Positions 8,265 to 18,576 of a stretch of 64,000 bases of DNA are shown here, one piece after another. How positions within the stretch are numbered: the first letter of the stretch is position 1; every line of letters starts with the position of its first letter. The stretch is from Aliikangiella coralliicola (GTDB taxonomy: Bacteria > Pseudomonadota > Gammaproteobacteria > Enterobacterales > Kangiellaceae), in assembly GCF_007004725.1 (NCBI RefSeq), contig NZ_ML660161.1:687683-751682 (forward strand), read 5' to 3'. The position numbers and the translations under genes were made by a program. The notes below the pieces were generated by a model, which saw only the letters and a list, made by a program, of their open reading frames with translations, was not told where the DNA came from and did not search any database.

Positions 8265-9596
8265 TCAATCTGTTACCGGTTCGCTTGCGATAGTATTGCG
8301 GCCGGTTTGCTTGGCTTTGTACAGTGCTTTGTCAGCGGCAACGAGTAGTTGCTCGCTTGTCATATCTTGTTCTGGTAATACGTTACTGACTCCAATACTG
8401 ACAGTCACATATTGACTTAAGCTAGAGTGAATGTGTTCTATTGCTAACTGCTCAATTTCACACCTTAAGTCTTCTGCGACTTTCTCCGCACCTGGCTGAT
8501 TGGTTTCTGGTAATACGACAACAAATTCTTCCCCGCCATAGCGCGCCACAATGTCTGTTGGGCGTGAAACCGTTTTATTGAGAACTCGAGCAACACGTTT
8601 CAGACATTCGTCGCCAGCTTTATGCCCATAGTGATCGTTGTATTTCTTGAAATAATCAATGTCGACAAAAAGAATCGAAATCTCCGTTTTACACCTCGTT
8701 GCTCGTTGCCATTCCTTTTTTAGATACTCATCCAGCGAGCGCCGATTAGCTATATTGGTGAGCTTATCGATATGGCTAAGCCGCTTTAGTTCTTTCTCAT
8801 GTTGTTTGTGTAAAGTTAGATCGTGAAAATGGCACAAGTACAATGGATAGTTGAGACCGAGCTGATTGATTGATAAATCGACCGGAACATTGATGCCGTT
8901 TCGTGTAACAATTTTAACTTCTCTTGCGCCATTGTCGACAATCTTATTATCTTGTTCTTCGAAAATTGTATCGTTTACAAAACAGGTTTTGTATTCTTCA
9001 ACAAATTCTGTGTCAAGAAATCGCGAAAATGACTGACCAATTATTTCTTCTTTTTCGTAGCCTAAAAAGCTTGTCGCTGCTGGATTGACGGATGAAATTC
9101 TACCAGGTGGCGATACTGTTAACATTGGGTTTGATGCACTATTTATGATTGTTCTGTAGCGTTGTTCCTGCATGTTTAGTTGGTTAATCAACAATTCCTT
9201 TTTATTCAATAAATCCCTGATTTTTAGTTGATTTTCTATACGCGCCCAAACTTCAGGTTCGTTGATTGGTTTAGTGATGTAATCTTTCGCACCAGCGGCA
9301 AATCCTTTGGCTATTTCTTCGGGGTTAGTTTTAGCCGTTACGAAAATGATGGGAATTTCGCTGGTTAAGGGATCTTTACTTAATTTTTTACAGGTTTCAT
9401 AGCCATCCATATCTGGCATCATGACATCGAGTAAAATCAGGTGAGGGTCAAACTCCCTGACTATTTTTAACGCGATCTTACCCGATGGAACGCCCGATAC
9501 CGAATAACCTTTTTGAGTTAAAGTGTGATAAAGCAGGTTAACATTTTCGGCTTTGTCATCGACTACTAATATTCTTTTATGTTTATTACTTGTCAT
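8265..9596 (-). CDS. Response regulator diguanylate cyclase (REC-PAS-GGDEF)
   Basis: 443 aa. Receiver domain about 6-122 with phospho-acceptor Asp57 (LILLDVMMPDMDG) and the conserved switch Lys (YITKP); PAS about 140-265; GGDEF about 275-440. The active site is GGEEF, and an RxxD product-inhibition site (RPTD) lies five residues before it, so the enzyme should make c-di-GMP and be feedback inhibited. It lies downstream of a binding-protein/hybrid-kinase/binding-protein set on the same strand (157 bases from the nearest) and is the likely output partner, although the kinase also carries its own receiver. It converges with the plus-strand gene ending at 8248. Confidence 0.92.
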   Translation of the reverse strand: MTSNKHKRILVVDDKAENVNLLYHTLTQKGYSVSGVPSGKIALKIVREFDPHLILLDVMMPDMDGYETCKKLSKDPLTSEIPIIFVTAKTNPEEIAKGFAAGAKDYITKPINEPEVWARIENQLKIRDLLNKKELLINQLNMQEQRYRTIINSASNPMLTVSPPGRISSVNPAATSFLGYEKEEIIGQSFSRFLDTEFVEEYKTCFVNDTIFEEQDNKIVDNGAREVKIVTRNGINVPVDLSINQLGLNYPLYLCHFHDLTLHKQHEKELKRLSHIDKLTNIANRRSLDEYLKKEWQRATRCKTEISILFVDIDYFKKYNDHYGHKAGDECLKRVARVLNKTVSRPTDIVARYGGEEFVVVLPETNQPGAEKVAEDLRCEIEQLAIEHIHSSLSQYVTVSIGVSNVLPEQDMTSEQLLVAADKALYKAKQTGRNTIASEPVTD

Positions 9597-9753
9597 CGCT
9601 TTTTAAAATAGAAATGTTAAATCATCTGGCTTATTTTTCTTTGCCAACTATCAGTCCATGCTACTTCAAAATGCTGACTATAGCGCTTTAATAACCTAAT
9701 TCTAGCTTGTTATCGTGAGTATTTCCCGTCAAGTTTTATGATCGGTAATATGC

Positions 9754-10917
9754 CTACTCTGCTAGATATTCAACCGAGATAGTCTTATCGAGATTAACTT
9801 GCCGATTGCTTATTTTGACTATGACCATATCACGCAGCGGTGTTCCTTGTTCAAAGTGTTTTATGGTTCCCGTTATTCCTTGAAAATTTCTTACTTTTTG
9901 CAAATACTCGACCAAAGATTTACTCGTTGTTTCCGGTGAGCTACACAAAGTTTGCCATAGCAGTGCAATCGTGTCATGGGTAATAGGAGAAATACTATGG
10001 GGATCCGCTGGATCGAAATTAGCAGCTCTGGAACGATTTTCGTGCGTATTTATTTCTTTGTATTTCGAAGTATTTGAATACCAGTGGTCCAGTGCGATAG
10101 TGTTTTCCATAAAATCGAAGTTTTTTAGTTGGTGAACATTCCAGGCGTCAGTACCGACCAGCGTCGATTTTACCCCGGAGTTGATCAGACGAGGGACTAT
10201 TTTTTTTATATCTTCAGTAAAATTGGGAAGTAGAATAAAATCGGGCTGGTTCTTCTTGATCGCTTCAATTAAATGAGCGTCGATATCATCAGGTTGTTTG
10301 TATCCAAATTGCTGATTGATTTGCCCGCCCATTTCAGAAAAATAATGAGTAAAGTTTTCAACGAAATCGCGACTATAGTCACTTGTTACCCGATAGATGA
10401 CTGACGCACTTTGATAGTTTAGTTGTTGATAAATCAGTTGGCTGAGAAGTTGCGCCTGTGAGCGATTATCAACGACAAGCTGGAATACATATTGTTTATC
10501 TTTAGTTAATTCTGGATGAGAAGAACCGATTGAAATCATTGGAATCTTTGCCCGTTCTGCTATCACTGCTAATGGCAGAGCTGTATCACTAGTATTAGGT
10601 CCTAGTATCACGCTGACATGTTCATTGTTGATTAGGTCGTTGAAGGCCTGGTAAGCGCCTTCTTGCGTTGATAATGTATCTTTGTAGATAACTTTAAGCT
10701 TCTTTTTATGTTGGCACTGCATTTCATAACTTTGCTTATTGATAAAGTTCTCAATGGTTGGTTTAATTTTTTTTTGCCAGGAATATTGATTACCGTGTAA
10801 TACGCCAACTTTAACTTCTTCTACCTGTGCTTCGAACTGACAGGCTGAGATAGCGAGTACTAGTAACAGATAGAAAATCAAATATCCTTTTTTGCTAAAA
10901 TTTCCTGGTATGCTCAC
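9754..10917 (-). CDS. Periplasmic binding lipoprotein, Leu/Ile/Val (PBP type 1) family, orphan
   Basis: 387 aa. Lipoprotein signal with lipobox ISAC (Cys26), then a type-1 periplasmic binding fold: VGVLHGNQYSW, a VSVILGPNTSDTALPLA hinge segment, PMISIGSSHPEL, and a late VEYLQKVRNFQGITGTIKHFEQG segment characteristic of LivJ/AmiC-like proteins. Family members bind amino acids, amides or urea. No ABC permease or ATPase gene is nearby. The gene starts 3 bases after the hybrid kinase gene ends, indicating translational coupling, so it more likely presents a ligand to that kinase than feeds a transporter (inference). Confidence 0.85.
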   Translation of the reverse strand: MSIPGNFSKKGYLIFYLLLVLAISACQFEAQVEEVKVGVLHGNQYSWQKKIKPTIENFINKQSYEMQCQHKKKLKVIYKDTLSTQEGAYQAFNDLINNEHVSVILGPNTSDTALPLAVIAERAKIPMISIGSSHPELTKDKQYVFQLVVDNRSQAQLLSQLIYQQLNYQSASVIYRVTSDYSRDFVENFTHYFSEMGGQINQQFGYKQPDDIDAHLIEAIKKNQPDFILLPNFTEDIKKIVPRLINSGVKSTLVGTDAWNVHQLKNFDFMENTIALDHWYSNTSKYKEINTHENRSRAANFDPADPHSISPITHDTIALLWQTLCSSPETTSKSLVEYLQKVRNFQGITGTIKHFEQGTPLRDMVIVKISNRQVNLDKTISVEYLAE

Positions 10918-10920
10918 CGA

Positions 10921-13515
10921 CTAATCCTGTATGCGTTTGAGTTTTTGAAGTATTCGCGAGATTTCTAGCATATTCAAATCGCTTAAAAATAATTTCAATT
11001 TATCCGCTAATAATTCACCTGCTTCTCCGTGAGAAGAAATCTCTTCTATACATTCAGTCAACTGGGTTATATGGTAAAGGCGACAAGCTTCCAGTGCTGA
11101 ATTAATGACATTAAGTGGCAGCGTGATGGACTCTAGAGAAATCGAATTGGAGGCCGATTGAGTTTCAGCTGCGTTAAGTTGGTGCGGAGTCGGCGGCGAG
11201 CTGGTAATTTCATTAATCACTTCGATAATATCCGCAAAATCAACAGGTTTAGCGACAAAACCGTCAAAGCCAATATCGATAATATTTTGTTTCTCGTGAG
11301 ATAGCGTAGAGGCGGATACCGCGTAACAAAGAGGTGTTTGAATGGTTGGATCGTTTTTAAGGAGATTGAAAGCTGTGATTCCATCCATTACCGGCATGCG
11401 TATGTCTAAAAAAACGATATCAATGGTTTCGTCTTTATCATTATACTCCTTCAGTGTGTCTAGAAACTCCTGTCCGTTAGTCGCTTCAATCACTTGAATG
11501 CCAAGTTCGTCCAGGTAAGTTCGAAGAATTAGCCGATTGTCTTCCAGGTCATCAACAACTAAAGCCAAATGAACTTTCGGTGTATCAATGCTAAGTATTG
11601 AAGGGCTGGAAGTTTTTTCGGGTTCGGCGTGTTTTAAGTTAATGCTAAAATAGAACGAGCTACCTTGATTGACTTCAGATTTGACCTCAATTGAGGAGCC
11701 AAACATTTTTGCTAATCGCCTGGCAATAGATAACCCTAGGCCAGTTCCTGTACTTTGGTTTGCTTCGAATTCCTGTTCGAAAGGTTGAAATATTTTTTCA
11801 AGAGACTGATGACTTATGCCTGTTCCAGTATCTTTAATTTCAAAATAGTATTGTGACTCGAGATGATTGAGGTCTGCTTCTGTGGGGGCAGGTTCAATTT
11901 CTTCGATTTCTGCGGGAACTTGCTGTGTGAGGGTAAAGGTGATTTCTCCTGATTGAGTAAACTTGATCGCGTTATTGATCAAGTTGATCAAAATTTGCTT
12001 AAGCTTTAACTCGTCGCTACTAACGAAGTCCTGCTTGATATCTTTCACTACAGCCCATTTGAGATTTTTTTCATCACAGCGGACTTCAAACATGCTCGTC
12101 AATTCGTTGATCATGCCATTCAGGCTAAATGAAGTTTCATCTAAAATAGATTTTCCTGCCTCGATACGGCTTATGTCTAAGATGGTATTGATCAGCTCGA
12201 GTAAATGGTTGCCTGCGTATTCGATTCGCGTAAGGAAATTTTTACTTGTTTCATCAAGGTTGTCTTTCCGTAAAAGAATTTGGGAATAGCCAAGAATCGA
12301 ATTCATCGGCGTACGGATTTCATGGGACATGTTCGCGATAAAATTACTTTTCGCAATTGTGGCAGTTTCAGCTCTTTCCTTTGCGTTGCGCAAGTCATCG
12401 TATGACTCTTTTAATCTATCGGCCATCAGGTTAAATGTTGAGGCTAAAATACCCGCTTCGTCGCTCGAATTAATTGACACTCGAGCATCCAGATCGCCAT
12501 CGGCTATTTTGGTAACTGTTTTGGTAAGGCTCTTTAATGGGCGAGTGAGTTGGTTTGCTATGATATAAATTAAAAAAGCTAATGCAACAACGACCATGAC
12601 GCCGAAAACAAAAATGTTAATTGCCAGTTTTTGGGCTGGCTCAAATGCTATGCTTTGCGGTAATTCGACTAATAGCGCCGCGTCTAAAGAATCAACCCAG
12701 AGAAAACTGCCAATGACAGGGACGCCTCGATAGTTATCATATAAACGAGTGCCGCTTTTTCCAGCAACGGCTAAATTGATGCCAAGTGATTCGGCCCCGC
12801 GCAAAAACTCATCGCGTCCAAATCGTTCGCCGGAAACAAAAGCGCGATACCTGTCCACAAGGTAAGATTCACCGAGTTTTCCTAAACCCGTCTCTTCCAA
12901 TATTATCTGGTCAATTCTGTTCAAGTTAACATGCATGGCGATAACGCCAATCAAAGCACCCGTTTCGCTTTTAAGCGGTGCTGATATTGTTATTGTTGGG
13001 CCATAGGTAATAGGAGACGGGTAAATTTTTTGAATGAAAGCTGCTTTTAAACCTTCTTCAAAAAAGTTATCTAGCGTTCGATAGTCGCCTTCGTGAGACT
13101 GATCGGTTGAAACAACAATTTTCCCGTTAAGATCGAGCAGAAAAACTTCTTGCCAATCATGTTGTAGCTGCTTTAAGTCTAGCAAGTGCTCGCGTAGGGA
13201 TTTTAATTTTTCTTGATAACTACCATTATCACCTTTCGTATTGAGTATTTCGCTCGAAATGTTAATGAGTGTTTTTATTTTGGATAACCAAATCAAATCG
13301 GTTTTTAATCCGTCTAACCATAATTTTAGCGAGTCTTGCTTGAGGGCAATTGAAACTTCAAGTCGGGAGAACACTGTTTGTTGAAGTGTACTTTTAGCGG
13401 TAACGAAAACAAAGCTTCCAATAATGATGATGGTGAATAAGAAGAGTAAAGCGTTAGAGAGAATAACCTTCGCTTTAAGGCTATTTTTACCAATTTGCTT
13501 AAGAAATTCACTCAT
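10921..13515 (-). CDS. Hybrid sensor histidine kinase (Cache-HAMP-HisKA-HATPase-REC)
   Basis: 864 aa inner-membrane kinase. TM1 about 17-40; periplasmic double-Cache-like region about 45-295 ([27 protein letters not shown]); TM2 about 298-320; HAMP about 320-375; HisKA with His398 ([12 protein letters not shown]); HATPase with N box [19 protein letters not shown] and GTGLGLSIA; receiver about 655-785 with [12 protein letters not shown] and a FVAKPVDF switch Lys; then a 90-residue helical tail without an obvious Hpt histidine motif. It is flanked by two binding lipoprotein genes (10 and 3 bases away), an arrangement in which ligand-loaded binding proteins dock onto the sensor. The likely target is the REC-PAS-GGDEF protein encoded downstream. 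Confidence 0.92.
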   Translation of the reverse strand: MSEFLKQIGKNSLKAKVILSNALLFLFTIIIIGSFVFVTAKSTLQQTVFSRLEVSIALKQDSLKLWLDGLKTDLIWLSKIKTLINISSEILNTKGDNGSYQEKLKSLREHLLDLKQLQHDWQEVFLLDLNGKIVVSTDQSHEGDYRTLDNFFEEGLKAAFIQKIYPSPITYGPTITISAPLKSETGALIGVIAMHVNLNRIDQIILEETGLGKLGESYLVDRYRAFVSGERFGRDEFLRGAESLGINLAVAGKSGTRLYDNYRGVPVIGSFLWVDSLDAALLVELPQSIAFEPAQKLAINIFVFGVMVVVALAFLIYIIANQLTRPLKSLTKTVTKIADGDLDARVSINSSDEAGILASTFNLMADRLKESYDDLRNAKERAETATIAKSNFIANMSHEIRTPMNSILGYSQILLRKDNLDETSKNFLTRIEYAGNHLLELINTILDISRIEAGKSILDETSFSLNGMINELTSMFEVRCDEKNLKWAVVKDIKQDFVSSDELKLKQILINLINNAIKFTQSGEITFTLTQQVPAEIEEIEPAPTEADLNHLESQYYFEIKDTGTGISHQSLEKIFQPFEQEFEANQSTGTGLGLSIARRLAKMFGSSIEVKSEVNQGSSFYFSINLKHAEPEKTSSPSILSIDTPKVHLALVVDDLEDNRLILRTYLDELGIQVIEATNGQEFLDTLKEYNDKDETIDIVFLDIRMPVMDGITAFNLLKNDPTIQTPLCYAVSASTLSHEKQNIIDIGFDGFVAKPVDFADIIEVINEITSSPPTPHQLNAAETQSASNSISLESITLPLNVINSALEACRLYHITQLTECIEEISSHGEAGELLADKLKLFLSDLNMLEISRILQKLKRIQD

Positions 13516-13525
13516 AATATCAAAT

Positions 13526-14683
13526 TTAATCCAGCACCCAGTTAGGTGAGCGATAGATTTTGTTGGCGTTATTTTTCACATTGATAATGATTGGTTTTTT
13601 ATAATGCTTATTATTTTTATTCAGGTTGATTTTTCCGGTTACACCACTAAAGTCTCCAATCGATTTTAGTGCTGTAGTAATTTCTGTATTTGCGGTAAAA
13701 CTGTGTTCAATTGCCTTACCTAATATTCCCAACGCATCATAGGTTAAGGCGGACATACTTGTTGGGTCTTGTGAATGCTTGCTCCGATATTCATCGAGGA
13801 ACTGTTTGGCTTTCTTATTGTATTTTGCATACTCAGGGTGCCAGTGATGAGCATAATAGGCATCATTGAATTGTTCGTCAGTAGTAACTTTAAGAGGGCT
13901 CCAATTATCACTTCCTAAAATAAACCCTTTAAAACCCGATTGTTTTAATCCTTCGAGTTGTGCTTTACTTTCTTTTGTTGCATTTGGTAACAGAACTGCC
14001 TGCGTATTTTCTAAACGTATTTGTGATATTTGTTTGCTGAAATCCTTGGTGCCAGAAATATAGAATTCGAAAGCTGAAATTTTACCACCAAGTGATACAT
14101 AGCGCTCTTTAAATGCCTCGGCAACTACTCGGCTGGAAGGATTTCCAATGTTATATAGCACGGCGGTGTTCGGGAGACTAAGCTCTTGCTGGGCAAATTT
14201 AGCTAGCAGGTTTCCTTGTTCAGAATTACTAAACGCGATACGGAAGACGAACTTTTTATTTTTATCAACAACGGTTGATGTTGCGCCAGGAGAAATCATT
14301 AATTGTCCTGCAGATTCTGCCACCGCTGATGCCGAATAGGCTGTGCTACTCATATTAGGACCAACTATTGCGGTAACTTTATGCTCAAAAATGAGGCGCC
14401 TTGCAGCCTCTACTGCGGAATCTTTTTGGTTTAAAGTATCTTCTATAACTAGTTCTAACTGTCTTTTTTGTTTTCCTGTATTAAGACCACCCTGTGCATT
14501 GATTTTGTCGATGTAGAGTTTAGCTGCGTTAATTGATGGCGGACCACCAGGTGTAGATTTATCGATCAATAAACCGATAATGATCGGCTTGTCATTTTCT
14601 GGTGGAGTGAAGCAAGCTATTAACAGAGAGCTAAGGAAAACGAGGAATATACTTCTGAAAGTGGTTTTTATCGTAATAGGCAT
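13526..14683 (-). CDS. Periplasmic binding lipoprotein, Leu/Ile/Val (PBP type 1) family, orphan
   Basis: 385 aa when started at ATG 14683, where a lipoprotein signal ([14 protein letters not shown], Cys24) begins; an upstream start at 14788 would add 35 residues in front of it. Family motifs: [48 protein letters not shown] and [20 protein letters not shown], then [15 protein letters not shown]...[14 protein letters not shown]. It is the first gene of the apparent operon binding protein - hybrid kinase - binding protein - diguanylate cyclase, and no transporter genes accompany it. Its divergence from the protein encoded at 9754-10917 suggests different ligands. Transport via an ABC system encoded elsewhere is not excluded. 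Confidence 0.87.
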   Translation of the reverse strand: MPITIKTTFRSIFLVFLSSLLIACFTPPENDKPIIIGLLIDKSTPGGPPSINAAKLYIDKINAQGGLNTGKQKRQLELVIEDTLNQKDSAVEAARRLIFEHKVTAIVGPNMSSTAYSASAVAESAGQLMISPGATSTVVDKNKKFVFRIAFSNSEQGNLLAKFAQQELSLPNTAVLYNIGNPSSRVVAEAFKERYVSLGGKISAFEFYISGTKDFSKQISQIRLENTQAVLLPNATKESKAQLEGLKQSGFKGFILGSDNWSPLKVTTDEQFNDAYYAHHWHPEYAKYNKKAKQFLDEYRSKHSQDPTSMSALTYDALGILGKAIEHSFTANTEITTALKSIGDFSGVTGKINLNKNNKHYKKPIIINVKNNANKIYRSPNWVLD

Positions 14684-15226
14684 TCCACGAGCAAATTTTT
14701 TATTCTGTGTGGTAAATAATGTTTGGATAACGAGAAATTGTGCACCCTTTATTGAGGTGGTAGTACTTGTGAGTAAGTTAGTTAGCATTGTTATTGATTT
14801 TGTTGTGAGCTTGGTATTTTGTGTTGCCTTTGGTTTTAATCGCTTGAGTTGATGTTTTTGTTTCTTTCAAGAGCCAATACTCCGAATTGATTCAGCTATC
14901 TGTTAGCGACTCCATTCGGCTTACCTACTGACCTTATAAGGCGTTACTAAAAGTATAGAAGACTCAGCAGATCTTGTTTAAATATGTTTATGACTTTTTG
15001 TTTGTAATAACAAGTGTTTTTTAAGGCGGGTTACGAAAAGTGAAAGCAAGATATTTATGGTCATTTCATCCGCAGCATGAAGCGTTAAGAAAGGATGGTT
15101 TCAGGGGCACAGAAAAACTATAAGTTATTGATAGTTAAAGCAAAGCGTCAGCTAATTAACCTCAGATTAATTATCAATAAATAAGCTTGAGTAATTAGCT
15201 TCGCTGTATTTTGTTGTTTGATTGGC
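14684..15226. other. Intergenic region upstream of the binding-protein/kinase operon
   Basis: No convincing gene on either strand. It should hold the promoter of the minus-strand operon starting at 14683. An inverted repeat AGCTAATTA (15150-15158) / TAATTAGCT (15192-15200), extended by AGCG/CGCT, lies just after the minus-strand gene ending at 15227 and may serve as its 3' hairpin, although the loop is long. Confidence 0.4.
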
Positions 15227-15562
15227 TTAGTGAGATTTAGCTTTTGCTCGTTTTTGCCTGTCATGTTTGTTTTTCGCTATTTTGGCAGATTCTTTATCTG
15301 CTTTGTTGTGTAATCTTGCTTTTTCCTTTTTTGTGACTATGCCGTCAGATTTGGCGCGTTTTTCCATGCGGTTCAATTCGCGCTGGCCCTGAACAAGCCT
15401 GTTGGCTTCTTTTTTCGTGAGTTCGCCTGAATCAATTCCTTGAATGATGCGGTTTTTTTGATTCGCCTGGCGGGCATCCAGTTTTGGCGTTTCTGCAAAG
15501 GTCTGACTGCTCAACAGGATTGCTAAGCTTGCTGGTATAACTGATTTTATTGGGAATTTCAT
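15227..15562 (-). CDS. Small exported basic protein of unknown function
   Basis: 111 aa from ATG 15562, preceded by AAGGA; a start at 15601 would add 13 residues before the signal peptide. Signal peptide to about residue 24 (SSQTFA/ET), then a lysine- and arginine-rich helical region with the pattern RQANQKNRIIQGIDSGELTKKEA...GIVTKKEKARLHNKADKES. Two similar segments, I-x-x-G-x-x-x-x-x-L-T-x-x-E and D-G-x-x-T-x-x-E-K, suggest paired EF-hand-like or helix-loop-helix units. Proteins of this look are common in gammaproteobacteria as uncharacterised periplasmic proteins. No operon partner; narL follows 169 bases away on the same strand. Confidence 0.7.
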   Translation of the reverse strand: MKFPIKSVIPASLAILLSSQTFAETPKLDARQANQKNRIIQGIDSGELTKKEANRLVQGQRELNRMEKRAKSDGIVTKKEKARLHNKADKESAKIAKNKHDRQKRAKAKSH

Positions 15563-15730
15563 GGTATTTCCTTGTTGGTCGTTTTTAGGTTTGTTCTCCA
15601 TAACGGCTCTGAAACAATTTGGTTGACAAAAAAAGCCTGACGAGGACGATTTTCCAGGTGTTTTAACGGCTAAGAAATGTTTGATGGCTAAGGTCCTTGG
15701 TTGTCAGCTGTTTTTATTAACCTTTGGTTT

Positions 15731-16432
15731 TCAATAAGAAATGTTGTTTTCAACGGCCCATACAGCGGCCTCTACGCGAGTTTTCAATTCCAGTTTCTTG
15801 AGCAGGTTTTTAACATGTACTTTAACGGTTGATTCAGCAATTCCCAGTTTATTAGCTATCATCTTATTACTCTTGCCTGAAGCAATGTACTTGAGTGTTT
15901 CGAATTCCCTATGGGTAAGCTTATCAACAAGATTGGTTTCTTTAGACTCTGTTTGAAAAGAGCGAACCAGTATTTGAGTCAGCGGGCTACTAATGACTAG
16001 CTCACCCTTGAGTGCCTGGTTTATTTTTTCGATTAATTCTTCAGGTTCTGAGTCTTTTAAAATGTATCCGTCAACCCCCGATTTCAATGCCCTTAAAACA
16101 TCTGATTCGCTATCCGAGACGCTAAAGATAATCACTTTGCTGCTCACATTAGCTCGCTTTAAGGCATTTAAGGTATCGATACCGCTTAACCCTTTCATGT
16201 TGAGATCAAGCAAAATAAGATCTGGGTTATGTTCAATTGCCAGACTAATGGCTTCTTCTCCAGAACCGGCTTCAGCAACTACTTTGAGATTGTCTTCAAG
16301 TTCGATCAGCTGAGCGACACCTTTACGTAGCATTGGATGATCGTCAACGAGAATGATTCTGAAATGATCGGTACTATTGTCATTTGCCTTCAAACTATCT
16401 AATTTTAACTCTGCTATGTTCATGCTGCTCAT
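15731..16432 (-). CDS. narL: Nitrate/nitrite response regulator NarL
   Basis: 233 aa. Receiver domain about 24-140 (LILLDLNMKGLSGI holds the phospho-acceptor Asp; YILKDSEPEEL follows the switch Lys) and a LuxR-type HTH about 165-228 (LTHREFETLKYIASGKSNKMIANKLGIAEST). Together with narX upstream and the nitrate reductase operon on the opposite strand this is NarL, which activates nar genes when nitrate is present. The gene starts 24 bases after narX ends. ATG 16432 gives a 23-residue N-terminal extension before the receiver; the internal ATG four codons later is an equally possible start. Confidence 0.93.
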   Translation of the reverse strand: MSSMNIAELKLDSLKANDNSTDHFRIILVDDHPMLRKGVAQLIELEDNLKVVAEAGSGEEAISLAIEHNPDLILLDLNMKGLSGIDTLNALKRANVSSKVIIFSVSDSESDVLRALKSGVDGYILKDSEPEELIEKINQALKGELVISSPLTQILVRSFQTESKETNLVDKLTHREFETLKYIASGKSNKMIANKLGIAESTVKVHVKNLLKKLELKTRVEAAVWAVENNISY

Positions 16433-16456
16433 TGATTGACTCTTTCTTATCCTGGT

Positions 16457-18250
16457 TTAGTGTTTAAACTCAACAACGACATGAGTTCCTTTGGGCTTCT
16501 TTGACAAAAATTCTATTTTCGCACCGAGCGATTTGGCTCTTTCCTGCATAATGTTCAGACCAAAATGTCCGTGCTGCTCTAATTGATGGGGAAGCCCAAT
16601 TCCATCATCCCAAACTTCGAGTTTGATGAGATCATTTTCTTGGTAGAGAGAAACTTTTGCCTGTTGCGCCTGTGCATGGCGTTGAATGTTAGACAAAGCT
16701 TCGCGAGCGATCTGTAAAACGTGAATTTCCTGGTTGGCGGTTAAATAATTTTGCGGTAGCTGAAAATCGAGTTCAATTGGATGATGGCACTTAGTGCTAA
16801 ACTCGGTAACCGTTCCTTGTAGGGCATTTTCAATCGAAGGGTCTTCGAGTTTCAGGCGGAATGTGGTTAGCAACTCTCTGAGTTGTTGATAGGCTTTGTT
16901 AAGGCCCTGTTTGATATCGTCAATCGTTTCGCTCACTTGTTCTTTAGCAACTTCTTTTTGCATTTTTCGAGTCAACAAGCTCATTTGTACTTTTAGATAA
17001 GAGAGTGATTGAGCAAGCGAATCATGGAGCTCTCTGGCAATAACTGCACGCTCTTCCACAATTAATAAACGATTATCTGTATTTCTTTTTTGCTCCAGTT
17101 CAAATGCTGTCGCGATGATGTCTGCCATTGCCTGAAGCATTTGAGTTTGCCACTCTTCAGCGACCTTGTTTTTGGGAACCTGCCATTCCAGGTAACCGAA
17201 TAACTGAGTCTGTTTCTCCAGCGGAAACTGCTGACTGGCAAAACAATAGTTCTTAATATTTTGATGGGGGGTAATGACACCAATCAGGCGCTTGTTTTGC
17301 GGCGTACAGACTCGCTTTATTGTTATTTTTCCATAACCTAAAGCGCGCTCAAGCTCTGCAATAATCTCGGAATCAATTTCGGCATTATTTTTTGTTGCCA
17401 GGTTGCGGGCTCCGCGATAAAGAACTTTTAGTGACTGATTGCTATGAGTGAGCTGCCTGGTTTTTTGGGCGACACGTTTCTCAAAGTCTTGATAAGTTGA
17501 TTTTAATTCCTCTGACATTTTATTGAACGTGCGCGCCAGAACGCCGAGTTCATTATTGCTGCTATCATCGGCTTTAATATCAAAGTTTCCTTTTCCTGCT
17601 TCAGAAGCAACTTTGACTAAAAGTTTTAAGGGAGAAATAACCAGCCGATTAAGTCTGAATAAAACAACGAAAGCGATTATCACTACTAAAAACAGGCTTG
17701 CTCCCTGAATTAGGCGAAGCATTTCCAATTTTTTTTCTGACTCTGTCTGCAACAGGGTAACCAGCCGATCAACCGACGCAACAAACTGATCGAAGGAAAA
17801 AATAGGCGTCGGTATATCAGTTTGTTTCAGTCTCTCCCATGAAGATAATATGTGTTGATATTGCGCTTCAACATCAGGGTTTTCTCTGGCGCTGGTTAAA
17901 CCTCCGCTTAGTAAATGACTGAGCCTTTCTTCAAAACCGGCAATTTCTTTTTGGATAAAATTTTTATCGGAGCTTTTATCAGACAGGTGCGCACGAGAAA
18001 TTCGTATGGCGTGCATACGCAAAGCGCCAGCATTATTTATTTGTGCAGCATCACCGCTTAAGCTTTCCGTTACTAGCATAGAAGAAACCATGCTAACCAG
18101 CCCTAAAGTGACAATGATCGCCATTATCTGGCTGGCGCGAGTAACCAGTGAAGTGTGAGTAAACTTAACCTCTTGATCGACTGTCTTGTCGAGTTCATCT
18201 TGAGTGTTTGTCATTGACTGGTTTGCCATCATCTCATTGTTAATCGTCAT
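16457..18250 (-). CDS. narX: Nitrate/nitrite sensor histidine kinase NarX
   Basis: 597 aa. TM1 about 40-60; periplasmic four-helix sensor with the diagnostic P-box NNAGALRMHAIRIS directly after TM1, whose arginine contacts nitrate in NarX/NarQ; TM2 about 180-200; HAMP; a central GAF-like/cysteine-poor region; HisKA_3 with His409 (ARELHDSLAQSLSYLK) and a C-terminal HATPase (VWDDGIGLP, GHFGLNIMQERA). It phosphorylates NarL. The gene begins the narX-narL operon, divergent from narK1 across a 326-bp control region. GGTGG precedes ATG 18250. Confidence 0.94.
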   Translation of the reverse strand: MTINNEMMANQSMTNTQDELDKTVDQEVKFTHTSLVTRASQIMAIIVTLGLVSMVSSMLVTESLSGDAAQINNAGALRMHAIRISRAHLSDKSSDKNFIQKEIAGFEERLSHLLSGGLTSARENPDVEAQYQHILSSWERLKQTDIPTPIFSFDQFVASVDRLVTLLQTESEKKLEMLRLIQGASLFLVVIIAFVVLFRLNRLVISPLKLLVKVASEAGKGNFDIKADDSSNNELGVLARTFNKMSEELKSTYQDFEKRVAQKTRQLTHSNQSLKVLYRGARNLATKNNAEIDSEIIAELERALGYGKITIKRVCTPQNKRLIGVITPHQNIKNYCFASQQFPLEKQTQLFGYLEWQVPKNKVAEEWQTQMLQAMADIIATAFELEQKRNTDNRLLIVEERAVIARELHDSLAQSLSYLKVQMSLLTRKMQKEVAKEQVSETIDDIKQGLNKAYQQLRELLTTFRLKLEDPSIENALQGTVTEFSTKCHHPIELDFQLPQNYLTANQEIHVLQIAREALSNIQRHAQAQQAKVSLYQENDLIKLEVWDDGIGLPHQLEQHGHFGLNIMQERAKSLGAKIEFLSKKPKGTHVVVEFKH

Positions 18251-18415
18251 CGAAATATGCCACCCGGTTTTGGCGATAACTCCATTTTAGCAGCGATGCC
18301 ATGTCACAAACTTACAACTACCACTAAATAGTCTCACCAACTCGCGTGCCACAGAGATATTTACTCGAAAACAAAAATAACCAATAAATACAAGCTGTTA
18401 CCTTAAAAGTGTGTC

Positions 18416-18431
18416 TACCACTTTAGTAGTA
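18416..18431 (+). promoter_or_regulatory. Candidate NarL/NarP 7-2-7 site
   Basis: TACCACT-TT-AGTAGTA: two heptamers in inverted orientation with a 2-base spacer. Each half matches the TACYYMT heptamer at six of seven positions, with A at position 5 in both. It lies in the narX-narK1 divergent region, upstream of the FNR-like box. Confidence 0.55.
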
Positions 18432-18468
18432 GTTGTGCCTATTAGACAACGGAAAGGCATTCGGGGGA

Positions 18469-18482
18469 GTGATCCAGATCAA
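18469..18482 (+). promoter_or_regulatory. FNR/ANR-type box of the nar operon
   Basis: GTGATCCAGATCAA matches the FNR consensus TTGAT-N4-ATCAA at nine of ten positions. A -10-like TGATAT at 18501-18506 puts the box near -38 to -41 of the narK1 promoter, the class II activator position. It fits oxygen-controlled expression of narK1-narK2-narGHJI. Confidence 0.75.
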
Positions 18483-18576
18483 GATAGCTAACAGTGTGGC
18501 TGATATTTTTAAATCGAAGTTTTGAAATCAAAGTTTTGAAATCGAAGTGTCGTAAAGAAATTTAGAGGATAACTAA

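Noticed and set aside
15040..15123. 27-residue frame with GTG start in the gap before 15227
   Set aside because: Weak start, no recognisable feature, and no neighbour support.
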